This document shows, in pieces, positions 8,793 to 18,171 of a stretch of 64,000 bases of DNA (position 1 is the stretch's first letter; every line of letters begins with the position of its first letter). The translations under genes were made by a program, and so were the position numbers. The DNA is from Gammaproteobacteria bacterium Ga0077536 (lineage in GTDB: Bacteria > Pseudomonadota > Gammaproteobacteria > Ga0077536): the NCBI GenBank assembly GCA_001464935.1, contig LNEL01000057.1, positions 30,716-94,715 of the forward strand. The letters run 5' to 3'. A model generated the notes under the pieces. That model saw only the letters and a list, made by a program, of their open reading frames with translations, ran no database searches and was not told where the DNA came from.

Positions 8793-10568
8793 GTGCCGCG
8801 CTTTCTCGAACAACCGCCGATCTTCCTGTTCTTCACCGGCAAGGGCGGCGTCGGCAAGACCTCGCTCGCCTGCGCAAGTGCGGTCTCCCTCGCCGATGCC
8901 GGACAGCGCGTGCTGCTGGTGAGCACCGATCCGGCGTCGAACGTCGGCCAGGTGTTCGGCCTCGACATCGGCAACCGCATCACCGCGATGCCGGCCGTGC
9001 CGCGTCTCGCCGCGCTGGAGATCGATCCGCAGGCGGCCGCGCAGGCCTATCGCGATCGCATCGTCGGGCCCGTGCGCGGCCTGCTGCCGGACGACGTCGT
9101 GCGCGGCATCGAGGAGCAGCTGTCCGGCGCCTGCACGACCGAAATCGCGGCCTTCGACGAGTTCACCGCGCTGCTGACCAGTGACACGCTGACCGCCGAC
9201 TACGACCACATCATTTTCGACACCGCGCCGACCGGCCACACCATCCGTCTGCTGCAGCTGCCGGGCGCGTGGAGCGGCTTTCTCGAGACCGGCAAAGGCG
9301 ACGCGTCCTGTCTCGGTCCGCTGGCCGGACTCGACAAGCAGCGCGCGCAGTACCAGGCCGCCGTCGCCGCGCTGGCCGATCCGGCGCGCACGCGCCTCGT
9401 GCTGGTGGCGCGCGCGCAAGGTGCGACGCTGCGCGAAGCGGCGCGCACGCACGAAGAACTGGCCGCGATCGGCCTCACCCGGCAGTGTCTCGTGATCAAC
9501 GGCGTGCTGCCCGCGGACGAGGCCCGCGTCGATCCGCTGGCGGCTGCGATCTGCGCGCGGGAAGAGGCCGCGCTGCAGGCGATGCCGGACGCGCTGCGCG
9601 CGCTGCCACGCGATCTCATTGCGCTGAAGGCTTTCAACCTCGTCGGCCTCGACGCCCTGCGTCACCTGCTCGACGCGGCCGCAGCGCCCGCCGCGACCAT
9701 CGGCGACCTCGCGCTGCCGGACTTCGATGCCCCGGTGCTGTCGCAACTCGTCGACGACCTCGCGAGGGCGGGCCACGGGCTCATCATGCTGATGGGCAAG
9801 GGCGGGGTCGGCAAGACGACGCTGGCGGCGGCAGTCGCCGTCGAACTCGCGACGCGCGGACACGAGGTGCATCTGACGACGTCCGATCCGGCGGCCCACC
9901 TCGCCGAGACCCTGAACGGTGCCCTGCCGCACCTGACGGTCGACCGCATCGATCCGCACGCGGAAACCGCGCGCTACCGCCAGCACGTGCTCGACACCAA
10001 GGGCGCGAAACTCGACGCGCCTGGCCGCGCGATGCTCGAGGAGGATCTCCGCTCGCCGTGCACCGAGGAGATCGCGGTGTTCCAGGCGTTCTCGCGCGTC
10101 ATCCGTGAAGCCGCGCACAAGTTCGTGGTGATGGACACCGCGCCAACCGGCCACACCCTGCTGCTGCTCGATGCGACCGGCGCCTACCATCGCGAGATTG
10201 CGCGTCAGCTCGCGACCAGCGAGGTGCACTTCACGACGCCGATGATGCAGCTGCAGGATCCCGCGCGCACGAAAGTGCTGCTCGTCACGCTCGCCGAAAC
10301 CACGCCGGTGCTGGAAGCCGCGAACCTGCAGGCCGATCTGCGGCGCGCGGGCATCGAGCCGTGGGCCTGGATCATCAACAACTGCGTTGCGGCGAGCCGG
10401 CCGGTGTCGACGCTGCTGCGACAGCGGGCGCTGAACGAAGCGCGCGAAATCGACGCGGTCGCGCACCGGCACGCGCAGCGCTACGCGGTGGTGCCGCTGC
10501 TCGCGACCGAGCCTGTCGGCGTGACACGCCTGCTCGCGCTGAGCCATCCCGTCACACCGGCACGCTGA
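8793..10568 (+). CDS. arsA: ArsA arsenite-activated ATPase
   Basis: The pump-driving ATPase of the efflux complex, 591 aa, with two homologous halves. Walker A motifs GKGGVGKTS (about residue 16) and GKGGVGKTT (about 335) and the signal transduction motifs DTAPTGHT (about 143 and 448) are all intact. Metalloid-ligand candidates are the cysteines in SGACTTEI and RSPCTEEI. The start is taken as GTG 8793, just after arsD; no ATG is available nearby. Confidence 0.93.
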   Translation: MPRFLEQPPIFLFFTGKGGVGKTSLACASAVSLADAGQRVLLVSTDPASNVGQVFGLDIGNRITAMPAVPRLAALEIDPQAAAQAYRDRIVGPVRGLLPDDVVRGIEEQLSGACTTEIAAFDEFTALLTSDTLTADYDHIIFDTAPTGHTIRLLQLPGAWSGFLETGKGDASCLGPLAGLDKQRAQYQAAVAALADPARTRLVLVARAQGATLREAARTHEELAAIGLTRQCLVINGVLPADEARVDPLAAAICAREEAALQAMPDALRALPRDLIALKAFNLVGLDALRHLLDAAAAPAATIGDLALPDFDAPVLSQLVDDLARAGHGLIMLMGKGGVGKTTLAAAVAVELATRGHEVHLTTSDPAAHLAETLNGALPHLTVDRIDPHAETARYRQHVLDTKGAKLDAPGRAMLEEDLRSPCTEEIAVFQAFSRVIREAAHKFVVMDTAPTGHTLLLLDATGAYHREIARQLATSEVHFTTPMMQLQDPARTKVLLVTLAETTPVLEAANLQADLRRAGIEPWAWIINNCVAASRPVSTLLRQRALNEAREIDAVAHRHAQRYAVVPLLATEPVGVTRLLALSHPVTPAR

Positions 10569-10606
10569 CGCGCGCCGCGACAGAATTCGAACCAGGAAAC
10601 GCCTTC

Positions 10607-11707
10607 ATGCACGCACCCGGTATCGCCCAGCGCCTGTCCTTCCTCGATCGCTACCTGACACTGTGGATTTTCTCGGCCATGGCCGCGGGCGTGGCGCTCG
10701 GCTGGTTCGTGCCCGGCGTCAACGCACTGCTCGACAGCCTGCGGGTCGGCACGACCTCGATACCCATTGCCGTCGGTCTCGTGCTGATGATGTATCCGCC
10801 GCTCGCAAAAGTGCGCTACGAGGAGCTCGGCAAGATCTTTCGCCACAAGCGGCTGCTCGGCCTCGCGATGCTGCAGAACTGGGTGATCGCGCCGGCGCTG
10901 ATGTTCGTGCTCGCGATCGTGTTCCTCGGCGACCGGCCGGATTACTCGGTGGGGCTCATTCTGGTCGGCATTGCCCCGTGCATCGCGATGGTCATCGTGT
11001 GGAACGAACTCGCGCGCGGCGACACGGAGTTCTGTGCCGGGCTCGTGGCGCTGAACTCGGTGTTCCAGATCCTGTTCTTCCCGGTGTACGCCTGGTTCTA
11101 CGTGACCCTGCTGCCGACCTGGCTGGGTCTCGACAGCGTGGTGGTGAACGTCACGATGGGTGAGATCGCACAGAGTGTCGCCATCTACATGGGCATTCCG
11201 TTCGCAGCGGGATTCCTCACGCGCCTGGTGCTCGTGAAGACGCGCGGTGTCGACTGGTATCACCGCGAGTTCGTGCCGCGCATCAGCCCGCTGACCCTGG
11301 TGGCGCTGCTGTTCACGATCGTCGTGATGTTCTCGCTGAAGGGCGAGAGCATCGTGGCGCTGCCGTTCGACGTGCTGCGCATCGCGGTGCCGCTCGTGAT
11401 CTACTTCGCGCTGATGTTCGCGCTGTCCTTCTACCTGAGCCGGCGCATCGACGCCGACTATGCGAGCGCCGCGACGCTGTCGTTCACCGCCGCCTCGAAC
11501 AATTTCGAACTGTCGATTGCGGTTGCCATCGCGACGTTCGGGATCCACAGCAATGCCGCGTTTGCCGCCGTGATCGGGCCGCTGGTCGAAGTGCCGGTGC
11601 TGATCGCGCTCGTCAACGTGGCGCTGTGGATCGGGCGACGCTATTTTCCCGAGACGGCGCTCCAGGTCGTGGCACCCGCGTGCCAGGTCACGCCGACATC
11701 GCGCTGA
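10607..11707 (+). CDS. acr3: Acr3-type arsenite efflux permease
   Basis: Inner-membrane As(III) exporter of the BART superfamily, 366 aa with about ten membrane segments. The conserved [15 protein letters not shown] contains the essential cysteine, and [16 protein letters not shown] is a family block near the C-terminus. It should work with ArsA, since it follows arsD-arsA. An AGGAAAC ribosome site precedes the ATG. Confidence 0.93.
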   Translation: MHAPGIAQRLSFLDRYLTLWIFSAMAAGVALGWFVPGVNALLDSLRVGTTSIPIAVGLVLMMYPPLAKVRYEELGKIFRHKRLLGLAMLQNWVIAPALMFVLAIVFLGDRPDYSVGLILVGIAPCIAMVIVWNELARGDTEFCAGLVALNSVFQILFFPVYAWFYVTLLPTWLGLDSVVVNVTMGEIAQSVAIYMGIPFAAGFLTRLVLVKTRGVDWYHREFVPRISPLTLVALLFTIVVMFSLKGESIVALPFDVLRIAVPLVIYFALMFALSFYLSRRIDADYASAATLSFTAASNNFELSIAVAIATFGIHSNAAFAAVIGPLVEVPVLIALVNVALWIGRRYFPETALQVVAPACQVTPTSR

Positions 11708-11755
11708 TGCGCCGGCTGTGACGTTCGGTCAGTCCGGCGTCTTTCTGCAGCACCG

Positions 11756-12961
11756 ATGACCGCGGCAAGCATGCCCGAGGGAGGCAAAGCCGCGACGATC
11801 ATCGTGCTCGGCCTCGGCCAGGTGCTCGGCTGGGGATCGTCGTTCTACCTGCCGGCCATCCTGGCCGCCCCGATGGCGCGCGATCTCGACGTCGCGACCT
11901 CGGTCGTGTTCGGCGTGTTCTCGCTGGCGCTGGTGCTGTCGGCTGCGCTCGGGCCCGGCGCCGGCCGCCTGCTCGATCGCCACGGCGGACGCATCGTGCT
12001 GGCGCTCACCAATGTGATTTTCGCGCTGGGGCTCGTTGCCCTGAGCCGGGCTGAAGGCCTGACCGGGTTGCTCGTCGCCTGGGGGGTGCTGGGCCTCGCG
12101 ATGGGCGCCGGGCTGTACGAGGCCGCGTTTGCGACGGCCGTGCAGCACTACCGTGCAGGCGCGCGCCCGGCGATCACCGGCATCACGCTGATCGCCGGGT
12201 TCGCCAGCACCGTCGCCTGGCCGCTGAGCCTGCTGCTCGAAGCCCGCTACGGCTGGCGCGGATGCTGCCTGGTGTGGGCGGCGCTGCACCTGGTGTTGGG
12301 CCTGCCGCTGCACCTGACGCTGCGGCGGCCGCGCACACCAGGCGCAATCATGACCGGCACGCAGGCAAGCGGCGCACCGGCGGCGGCCGACGCTGCGTTC
12401 TCCAGGCCGAGTCGTGCGCCCAGCGCCCGTACCACCGCGCTGCTGCTGGCCTATGTCTTCGCCGTGACCTGGTTCATCGCCACGGCCATGGCGACTCACT
12501 TGCCGCTGATGCTGCAGGCCGCCGGTGCCAGCATCGCGGTCGCGGTGGGCGTCGGTGCGCTGGTCGGGCCGGCCCAGGTCGCGGCGCGCTTGCTGGACTT
12601 CGGCTTGCTGAAGCACGTGTCGCCGGTGACCTCGGCACGGGTCGCGTCCTTCGCCCATCCGCTGGGCGCGATGCTGCTGCTGACGCTGGGCCCGGGCGCC
12701 GCTGCCGCCTTTGCGCTGCTGCACGGTGCCGGCAACGGCGTGATGACGATCGCCAAGGGCACACTCCCGCTGGTCTATTTCGGCGCCGACGGCTACGGCG
12801 CGCGCCAGGGCTGGCTGATGATGCCCGCGAGGGTCGCGATGGCGGCGGCGCCGGTGCTGTTCGGCCTGTTGCTCGAGCGCCTCGGCACCGGCGCCATCTG
12901 GGTGTCGGGCGGACTTGGACTGAGCGCCTTCCTGGTGCTCGGACTGCTGCGCCGGCCGTGA
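11756..12961 (+). CDS. MFS transporter at the end of the ars operon
   Basis: A 401 aa major facilitator with about twelve membrane segments. The loop 2-3 signature appears as GRLLDRHGGRIVL. It sits 48 bp after acr3 on the same strand, so arsenic export is a fair inference. The GAPDH partner of ArsJ is absent, so ArsJ is unlikely. An ArsK-like role (export of trivalent or methylated arsenicals made by ArsM) is possible but not shown by motifs. A second ATG at 11771 is an alternative start. Confidence 0.7.
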   Translation: MTAASMPEGGKAATIIVLGLGQVLGWGSSFYLPAILAAPMARDLDVATSVVFGVFSLALVLSAALGPGAGRLLDRHGGRIVLALTNVIFALGLVALSRAEGLTGLLVAWGVLGLAMGAGLYEAAFATAVQHYRAGARPAITGITLIAGFASTVAWPLSLLLEARYGWRGCCLVWAALHLVLGLPLHLTLRRPRTPGAIMTGTQASGAPAAADAAFSRPSRAPSARTTALLLAYVFAVTWFIATAMATHLPLMLQAAGASIAVAVGVGALVGPAQVAARLLDFGLLKHVSPVTSARVASFAHPLGAMLLLTLGPGAAAAFALLHGAGNGVMTIAKGTLPLVYFGADGYGARQGWLMMPARVAMAAAPVLFGLLLERLGTGAIWVSGGLGLSAFLVLGLLRRP

Positions 12962-13020
12962 CACTGCAGACGCCACGTCGACGTTGTCCGCCAACGAAGT
13001 GTCAGCGGGCGAACAGACCC

Positions 13021-13860
13021 TCAGGGCGCCGTGCCCGGCACCAGGTACTCCGGTTCCAGATTCGCCGGCATCGCGGCCAGTTCTGGGAGCGTCAAGCGGG
13101 CGTAGATTTCGATTAGCGTGCCGTCGGGATCGGCGAGCCAGAGTTCGTGCAGCGGGGTGCCGCGCCAGGTCGTGCGCGGCGGCTTGCCGACGGTCACGCC
13201 GGCCACGAGCGCGCGATGGTAAGCCTCGATCACGGCAGCCCGATCGGCGACGCCAATACCGAGGTGATAGAGCGTGTCATGGTGGAGCGTCTTGTCGTCG
13301 GCGACCAGCAGCACGAAGGTGAGCGCAAAATCGGGATGGACGAACGTGGCATAGCGATGCGTCCACTCCCTGGGCCAGATGTCCAGCAACCACGCGTAGA
13401 AGCGCACACTGCGCGCCAGATCGTACACGCGGATGCTGCCATGGAATTCCGCTCCTGATGGGCCGACCGGAAGGTCGAGCAGTGCCAGCAAGATGTCGAT
13501 GCGGGCACGCAGTGGACCTTCCACAGCCATGAAGCGTGGCCGCAGTTCAGCCTCCGACGCTGCCTGCGCAAATGGCGCGGACAGCAACGTCCAGTCGATG
13601 ACGCGGCCGCCGTCTGGCGTTGGCGCAGGCGCCTCAGCCGCATCGAGCACGATCAAGTAGTCCGCTGCGCTGTCACGCAACGTGATATCCATGCACTCGA
13701 CTCCCAGTTCACGCAGGACCTCGAATTCCGGCGCAGCCACGCCGGTATCGTGACCTTGCAGCGTGACGTCGAGACGCCCGTCGAGCCCAGCCTCGAGTCG
13801 CCGGCAGACGAGATGGCCCAGCGCAAGGTGACGGCCGGCGAAAACGGTAAGCTGTTTCAT
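13021..13860 (-). CDS. Degenerate ArsC-like domain fused to a VOC (ArsI-like) domain
   Basis: A 279 aa two-domain protein. Residues 1-130 align by eye with the ArsC encoded 6 kb away: similar strand/helix order, LEVLRELGV-type helix, FMAVEGPLRARIDILL near the end. However, the CX5R phosphatase loop is replaced by AGRHLALG, the second cysteine by leucine, and the DP acid is lost. Residues about 140-265 are a glyoxalase/VOC domain: IRVYDLARSVRFY, LYHLGIGV and LADPDGTLIEIY, supplying His and Glu metal ligands as in ArsI. The ArsI cysteine pair is absent. It is the last gene of a four-gene operon. An arsenical-binding or sensing role is inferred from context only. Confidence 0.65.
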   Translation of the reverse strand: MKQLTVFAGRHLALGHLVCRRLEAGLDGRLDVTLQGHDTGVAAPEFEVLRELGVECMDITLRDSAADYLIVLDAAEAPAPTPDGGRVIDWTLLSAPFAQAASEAELRPRFMAVEGPLRARIDILLALLDLPVGPSGAEFHGSIRVYDLARSVRFYAWLLDIWPREWTHRYATFVHPDFALTFVLLVADDKTLHHDTLYHLGIGVADRAAVIEAYHRALVAGVTVGKPPRTTWRGTPLHELWLADPDGTLIEIYARLTLPELAAMPANLEPEYLVPGTAP

Positions 13861-13914
13861 GGTGAATTGCCTGTGCTGAATCGTCTGGCGTCTGCGACCG
13901 CGGCGGCGGGAACC

Positions 13915-14754
13915 TCAGCTGTCCGGTGCGGATGCCACGTAGGGCTCGATCGGCAGGCCGCTGCGGCTCCAGGCCGCCCATGAGCCTTCATAGTTGCGAA
14001 TACGCTCGAAGCCCGCCAGTTGTAGCGCCAGCATGCTGTGCGCGGCGCGGATACCACCCTGGCAATACGTGATCACTTCGCGATCCGAAGTCGCGCCGGC
14101 CGCCTCGAACCGTCGTCGCAAGTCAGCGCCGGGCAGATAGCGCTTCGTCGCCGCGTCCAGCACGCTGCTCCACACCAGGTGTGCAGCACCGGGAATATGC
14201 CCTGCGACGACGTTCTCTCCGTCCGTCGTTCGGGTCCACTCATCGATGCCGCGCACATCGAGCAGCACGCGCGCCGTATCGCCGAGCGCAGCCTGGACCT
14301 GATCCGTGCTTGCGATCCAGTCTGCCTGTGGGCGGGCGATGAAGCGTGTCGCTGCGACCTCTGTGACCGCAGCGCTGACCGGGCGGCCCTCGGCGAGCCA
14401 TAGGTCCCAGCCCCCGTCGAGCACCTTGACCTGTGCATGTCCGTAATACTTCGCCACCCACCACAGTCTCGCGGCGAACAGGCCGTTGCCATCGTCGTAC
14501 GCAACGACGAGGGTGCGTTCGTCGACACCGAGTCGTGACATCATGGCCGCGAAGGACCCGGCGACGATGACGTCGCTGTTCTCGCGCAGGAACGGGCTGC
14601 CGCCATGGGTCACGGCGCCCGGGATGTGCGAAACCTGATAGCCGTCGCCCTTCCGCATGTCGACGATGCGCAGGCCCGGCCGGTCGAGATTGCGCGCCAG
14701 CCAGTCGGCCGTCACCAACACCTCTTCACGCCGGGTGTCGAGTTGCTCTGCCAT
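13915..14754 (-). CDS. Two-domain rhodanese-type sulfurtransferase
   Basis: A 279 aa sulfurtransferase of the thiosulfate/3-mercaptopyruvate group. The N-terminal inactive domain contains VDMRKGDGYQVSHIPGAV; the C-terminal domain has the active loop CQGGIRA with the nucleophile at about C231. The ATG at 14754 has a GGAGA ribosome site; an upstream ATG at 14814 overlaps the sigma-factor stop and would add 20 residues. It is in an operon with an ECF sigma factor and the ArsC-VOC fusion, suggesting a sulfane-sulfur role in the metalloid or thiol stress response. Confidence 0.85.
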   Translation of the reverse strand: MAEQLDTRREEVLVTADWLARNLDRPGLRIVDMRKGDGYQVSHIPGAVTHGGSPFLRENSDVIVAGSFAAMMSRLGVDERTLVVAYDDGNGLFAARLWWVAKYYGHAQVKVLDGGWDLWLAEGRPVSAAVTEVAATRFIARPQADWIASTDQVQAALGDTARVLLDVRGIDEWTRTTDGENVVAGHIPGAAHLVWSSVLDAATKRYLPGADLRRRFEAAGATSDREVITYCQGGIRAAHSMLALQLAGFERIRNYEGSWAAWSRSGLPIEPYVASAPDS

Positions 14755-14810
14755 TCGCGGATTCTCCGTGTGTCCGGTCGGACCGTCTGCTGCATGGGCC
14801 AGCCACCGCT

Positions 14811-15398
14811 TCATTCGGCGGCGGGACTCTCGTCCTCGCGTCGGCTGCAGCGAAACACGCTGTCACTGTCGCGATAAAAACCACAGGTCTGTTCAAGCGC
14901 CGCCTTCAGCCGCGCGCGGGCGCGGTGTATCCGGACCTTCGCGGCGCCGATCGTGACGCCCATGACCTTCGCGGTCTGCTCGCAATCCATCTCTTCGAGG
15001 TCATGCAGAATCAGCGCCGTGCGGTAATCGGGCGGCAGGCTGTCGATCACCTCGCGCACGCAGCTGTTCATTTCGTCGAACGCGAGACGCTCGTCGAGCG
15101 CGACCGCCCCATCGTCGATCTGCGCCGCATCATCGATCGCGACAATCTGCTGGCGCCGGGCCGGCTGGCGCAGATGATCCATTGCCACGTGGCTCGCGAT
15201 CGTGAACATCCAGGTCTTCGGCGACGAGCGGCCCGCGAAGCTTTCGAGTCCGCGCGCAACGCGGAGCAGCGTTTCCTGCAGCAGGTCTTCGGCGGTCGCC
15301 GCATCGCCGACCTGGCGCTGCAGGAAGCGCCGCAAAGACGGCGAGAACTCGCGCGCGAGCCGGTCGAAATCCGGGAGCTCTACGGTCTCTGTGTTCAT
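14811..15398 (-). CDS. ECF-family RNA polymerase sigma factor with Cys tail
   Basis: A 195 aa sigma-70 of the extracytoplasmic-function type. Region 2 reads DLLQETLLRVARGLESF and TWMFTIASHVAMDHLR; region 4 reads SLPPDYRTALILHDLEEMDCEQTAKVMGVTIGAAKVRIHRARARL. Beyond region 4 is a tail with CGFYRD and FRCSRR, a spaced cysteine pair that could bind metal or metalloid. No anti-sigma gene is adjacent, so the tail may itself sense the signal. It lies 53 bp after the AhpD-like gene. Confidence 0.85.
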   Translation of the reverse strand: MNTETVELPDFDRLAREFSPSLRRFLQRQVGDAATAEDLLQETLLRVARGLESFAGRSSPKTWMFTIASHVAMDHLRQPARRQQIVAIDDAAQIDDGAVALDERLAFDEMNSCVREVIDSLPPDYRTALILHDLEEMDCEQTAKVMGVTIGAAKVRIHRARARLKAALEQTCGFYRDSDSVFRCSRREDESPAAE

Positions 15399-15451
15399 CG
15401 TGCTCTTTCTCCTGCAGGGCCCGGCCAGCCCGCGCCGGCCGGGCCTGTTCC

Positions 15452-15739
15452 TCAGCAGCAGGACGACTTGGCGCCGGCTGCGGGCGGTGGGCAGCAGGCG
15501 CTCGTCGCGGTGGCCGGTGCGCCGGCACTCGCCAACTGGGCCGTGGCGGCATCGAGCACCTTGGCGGCCGGCACCTGCCGAATCTTGTCGGCGAGCGCGA
15601 TCGCCTCGCCGATCTCGGCGTCGCTGAGGCCGGCCTTGCGCGCGGCCGATACATGGAACTCGATGCACGGCACACAGTTGCTGGCGAGCGCCGCGCCCAG
15701 CGCGACGAGTTCACGTTCACGGAGAGTCAGGGTGGTCAT
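15452..15739 (-). CDS. Carboxymuconolactone decarboxylase/AhpD-like protein with Cys-rich tail
   Basis: A 95 aa CMD-family protein. The redox pair of the AhpD group is present as NCVPCIEFH. After the usual core comes a 25-residue Ala/Pro tail ending in two vicinal cysteine pairs (SACC and SSCC), absent from ordinary AhpD. Such tails also occur on ArsD and ArsM in this cluster. First gene of the minus-strand operon, preceded by an AGGAAG ribosome site and divergent from arsM. Confidence 0.82.
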   Translation of the reverse strand: MTTLTLRERELVALGAALASNCVPCIEFHVSAARKAGLSDAEIGEAIALADKIRQVPAAKVLDAATAQLASAGAPATATSACCPPPAAGAKSSCC

Positions 15740-15902
15740 GTGAGCTTCCTCGGTAGTGGATGGTCAGACCCGGTGTCAGATGGCCCGTGGTCCTGCGTAT
15801 AGACGGGCGGCCGTGGCCAAAAGTTACGGCGTCGCCGGTACCGACCGACGGCCGCGGCCACTATGATCCGCCGACGACCGGCCGCGAACACCAGGAGCAC
15901 GC

Positions 15903-16949
15903 ATGAACGATCTCTCGACCCTCGACGCCGTCAAAGCCTATTACGGCCAGGTGCTGCAGAAGACGCAGGATCTGAAAACCTCCGCCTGCTGCAGCGCCGA
16001 CTCGCCGCCTGCCCTGGTGCGTGAGATCCTGCGCGACATCCACGACGAGGTGAAGAGCCGCTTCTACGGCTGCGGCAGCCCGTTTCCGCCGGCGCTCGAA
16101 GGCCGCACGGTGCTGGACCTCGGCTGCGGCTCGGGGCGGGACGTCTACCTGCTGTCGAAACTCGTGGGCCCGACGGGCCGCGTGATCGGCCTCGACATGA
16201 CCGACGAGCAGCTCGCCGTCGCGCGGCGGCACGTTGACTACCATACGCAGAAGTTCGGCTTTGCGGTGCCGAACGTCGAGTTCGTGCAGGGCTACATCGA
16301 AGACCTCGCCGCGGCCGGCATTGCCGGCGATTCGGTAGACCTCGTGGTGTCGAACTGCGTGCTGAACCTCTCGCCCGACAAGCGCCGCGCGTTCGCCGAG
16401 ATCTTCCGCGTGCTGAAACCGGGCGGCGAACTCTACTTCAGCGACGTCTATGCCGACCGCCGCATCCCGCGCGAGCTGCAGCAGGACCCGGTGCTGTTCG
16501 GCGAATGCCTGGCCGGCGCGCTGTACAAGGAAGACTTCCGCCGCCTGATGGGCGAGTTGGGCTGCGCCGATTTCCGGATCGTTGCGCAGAGCCCGATCGC
16601 GATCGGCAACGCCGAGATCGAACGCAAGATCGGCATGGTGAATTTCGCGTCGCTCACCGTGCGCGCGTTCAAGCTCGCGCTCGAGGATCGCTGCGAAGAC
16701 TACGGCCAGGTCGCCTGGTACAACGGCGACATCCCCGGCCATCCGCACAGTTTCATGCTCGACGATCACCACCTGTTCCACACCGGCAAGCCGATGCTCG
16801 TCTGCGGCAACAGCGCCGACATGGTGGCGAAGAGCTGGTATGGCCGTTACTTCACCGTCGTCGGTGACAAGCACACGCACCTCGGCCTGTTCGACTGCGG
16901 CCCGACGCCCGTCGCCACGGCCTGCGCGCCGGGCGGTGCCTGCTGTTGA
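15903..16949 (+). CDS. arsM: Arsenite S-adenosylmethionine methyltransferase
   Basis: Methylates As(III) stepwise to mono-, di- and trimethyl species using SAM. The 348 aa protein has the SAM motif VLDLGCGSGRD, followed by LDMTDEQL. The three functional cysteines of the family are seen in RFYGCGSPF, SNCVLNLS and LFGECLAGA. A vicinal CC at the N-terminus (TSACCSAD) and a C-terminal CAPGGACC are extra thiols. AGGAG precedes the ATG. It is divergent from the CMD/sigma operon. Confidence 0.93.
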   Translation: MNDLSTLDAVKAYYGQVLQKTQDLKTSACCSADSPPALVREILRDIHDEVKSRFYGCGSPFPPALEGRTVLDLGCGSGRDVYLLSKLVGPTGRVIGLDMTDEQLAVARRHVDYHTQKFGFAVPNVEFVQGYIEDLAAAGIAGDSVDLVVSNCVLNLSPDKRRAFAEIFRVLKPGGELYFSDVYADRRIPRELQQDPVLFGECLAGALYKEDFRRLMGELGCADFRIVAQSPIAIGNAEIERKIGMVNFASLTVRAFKLALEDRCEDYGQVAWYNGDIPGHPHSFMLDDHHLFHTGKPMLVCGNSADMVAKSWYGRYFTVVGDKHTHLGLFDCGPTPVATACAPGGACC

Positions 16950-16984
16950 GCGCCGCGAATGGTGACAAGCGTGAACAGGAATAT

Positions 16985-17013
16985 GGCCACCGAGAACACA
17001 GAGAACACCGAGG
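16985..17013. repeat. Family 1 repeat, single arm (copy B)
   Basis: One arm, GGCCACCGAGAACACAGAG and onward, without a matching inverted arm downstream. Probably a truncated element, interrupted or replaced by the family 2 repeat that follows within 75 bp. Confidence 0.7.
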
Positions 17014-17085
17014 GATCAGCGAAGGAGTATGACCGCGACGGGGCATGACGCAGGAAGCTGTGAAAATGCCTGTCCGGCGCCGTCG

Positions 17086-17180
17086 GTGTAGCCCGGGTGT
17101 AGCGCGCAGCGCGGAACCCGGGAGCGGCCTGTCAGACGCCGCAGATCCCGGGTTCCACTGCGTTGCACCCGGGCTACACC
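17086..17180. repeat. Family 2 repeat (GTAGCCCGGGTG) copy 1
   Basis: A 95-bp element with perfect 15-bp inverted ends GGTGTAGCCCGGGTG / CACCCGGGCTACACC and an inner GGAACCCGGG / CCCGGGTTCC pair, so it can fold into a long hairpin. It differs at only about five positions from the copy at 28526-28620. Related GTAGCCCGGGTG repeats are common in proteobacteria. Confidence 0.8.
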
Positions 17181-17424
17181 GAGATTTCATGATGCCCGGT
17201 GTCGCTCGTCGTCACCTGGATGCAGCATCGCGGAATCCGGGTTCGGGGGCTCGCACGGCGTTGGACCGCGGCAGCCGGACTGCGGGGGTCATGGGGGAAA
17301 GACGGCGGCACACCGATCATGATCGGTGCCATACCACGCGCGCCCCTGGGCTGATGTCTGGGCTTCCTGCGTCAGCCCAACCGAGGTGAGAGGCACGGGC
17401 CAACGGTGGCATGTCTGCGTGTGG

Positions 17425-18171
17425 TCAACGGCCGTTGACCGACCAGTCGTAGGGCAGGTCGGCATCGATGCCGGTGGCCGCGGGCAGCGGATGGTAGTGG
17501 CCGATGAACGCCGCGACGCCGCCGCGCACATCGAAGTCGTCCTCGAACCAGCCGAAGATCTTCGACACGTGCGCGGTGTCGCCCTCCTGGCGCAGCCCCT
17601 TGCCCGGGTTGGCGAGAAACTGCGTGGCCTGATCGTCGAGCTGGGCGTCGAGCGTGGCCGCGGTGTACGGTTCCGGCCGCAGGTCCGGGCAACTGATCGA
17701 CGCACAGACGATCGCCATGTGGATGCGGGGATCACCCATCCTGCGCAGGCGTCGATGCTCGATGTCGTCGAGCGTGACGGGCTTGCGATCGAGCGTGCCT
17801 GCGGGGCGTTTCCACACCGGCTTCAGCAGGCTGCCGATGTCCTTGATGCTGGCCAGCGGCCAGTGATCGACGACCATCTTCAGCGCGAACAGATTGTAGG
17901 CGTTGACGAGAAACGCGACGCGTTCGGCGTCGCTTTCGAGCTGCTCGAACGGCCAGGCTTCGACGGTCGCGACCGCCGCGGCGAATCGCGCGTCCGCCTT
18001 CAGCGCCGCGTAGTCGACCGCATTGAGCTTCACGCCCTGCCGGTGCGCCGGCGCGACGTGCGCGGCCAGCACCGCAGCGTACGGCGTCCAGTCGGGCTCG
18101 ACCGCCGACGCCGGGCCCGTGCCCAGTGCGCACAGCAGACCGAGGAGCAACAGACCGCGCGGCATCTTCAT
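17425..18171 (-). CDS. Exported DUF547 protein
   Basis: A 248 aa protein with a clear signal peptide (LLLLGLLCALGTGPASA). The mature part matches the DUF547 family: NAVDYAALKAD, FLVNAYNLFALKMVVDHWPL, HRRLR, and an ICASISCPDLR block with two cysteines. Biochemical function of the family is not established. It overlaps the stop of the aminotransferase gene by 4 bases (ATGA), so it is the last gene of that operon. Confidence 0.8.
   Translation of the reverse strand: MKMPRGLLLLGLLCALGTGPASAVEPDWTPYAAVLAAHVAPAHRQGVKLNAVDYAALKADARFAAAVATVEAWPFEQLESDAERVAFLVNAYNLFALKMVVDHWPLASIKDIGSLLKPVWKRPAGTLDRKPVTLDDIEHRRLRRMGDPRIHMAIVCASISCPDLRPEPYTAATLDAQLDDQATQFLANPGKGLRQEGDTAHVSKIFGWFEDDFDVRGGVAAFIGHYHPLPAATGIDADLPYDWSVNGR

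Larger units (their letters stand above)
16950..17424. other. Repeat-rich convergent intergenic region
   Basis: This 475-bp gap lies between the ends of arsM and the DUF547 gene. It holds a half copy of repeat family 1 (16985-17013), a full 95-bp family 2 element (17086-17180), an 18-bp perfect palindrome (17311-17328) and a fragment of the GGGCTGACGCAGGAAGCCC-type family 3 repeat near 17355-17385. No gene is supported. Confidence 0.65.

Noticed and set aside
8688..10547. Long open frame (over 600 codons) antisense to arsA
   Set aside because: Arg/His/Gln-rich translation with no domain; a codon-bias shadow of the intact arsA gene.
11756..12961. ArsJ assignment for the MFS gene
   Set aside because: ArsJ is paired with a GAPDH gene that makes arseno-phosphoglycerate; none is present here.
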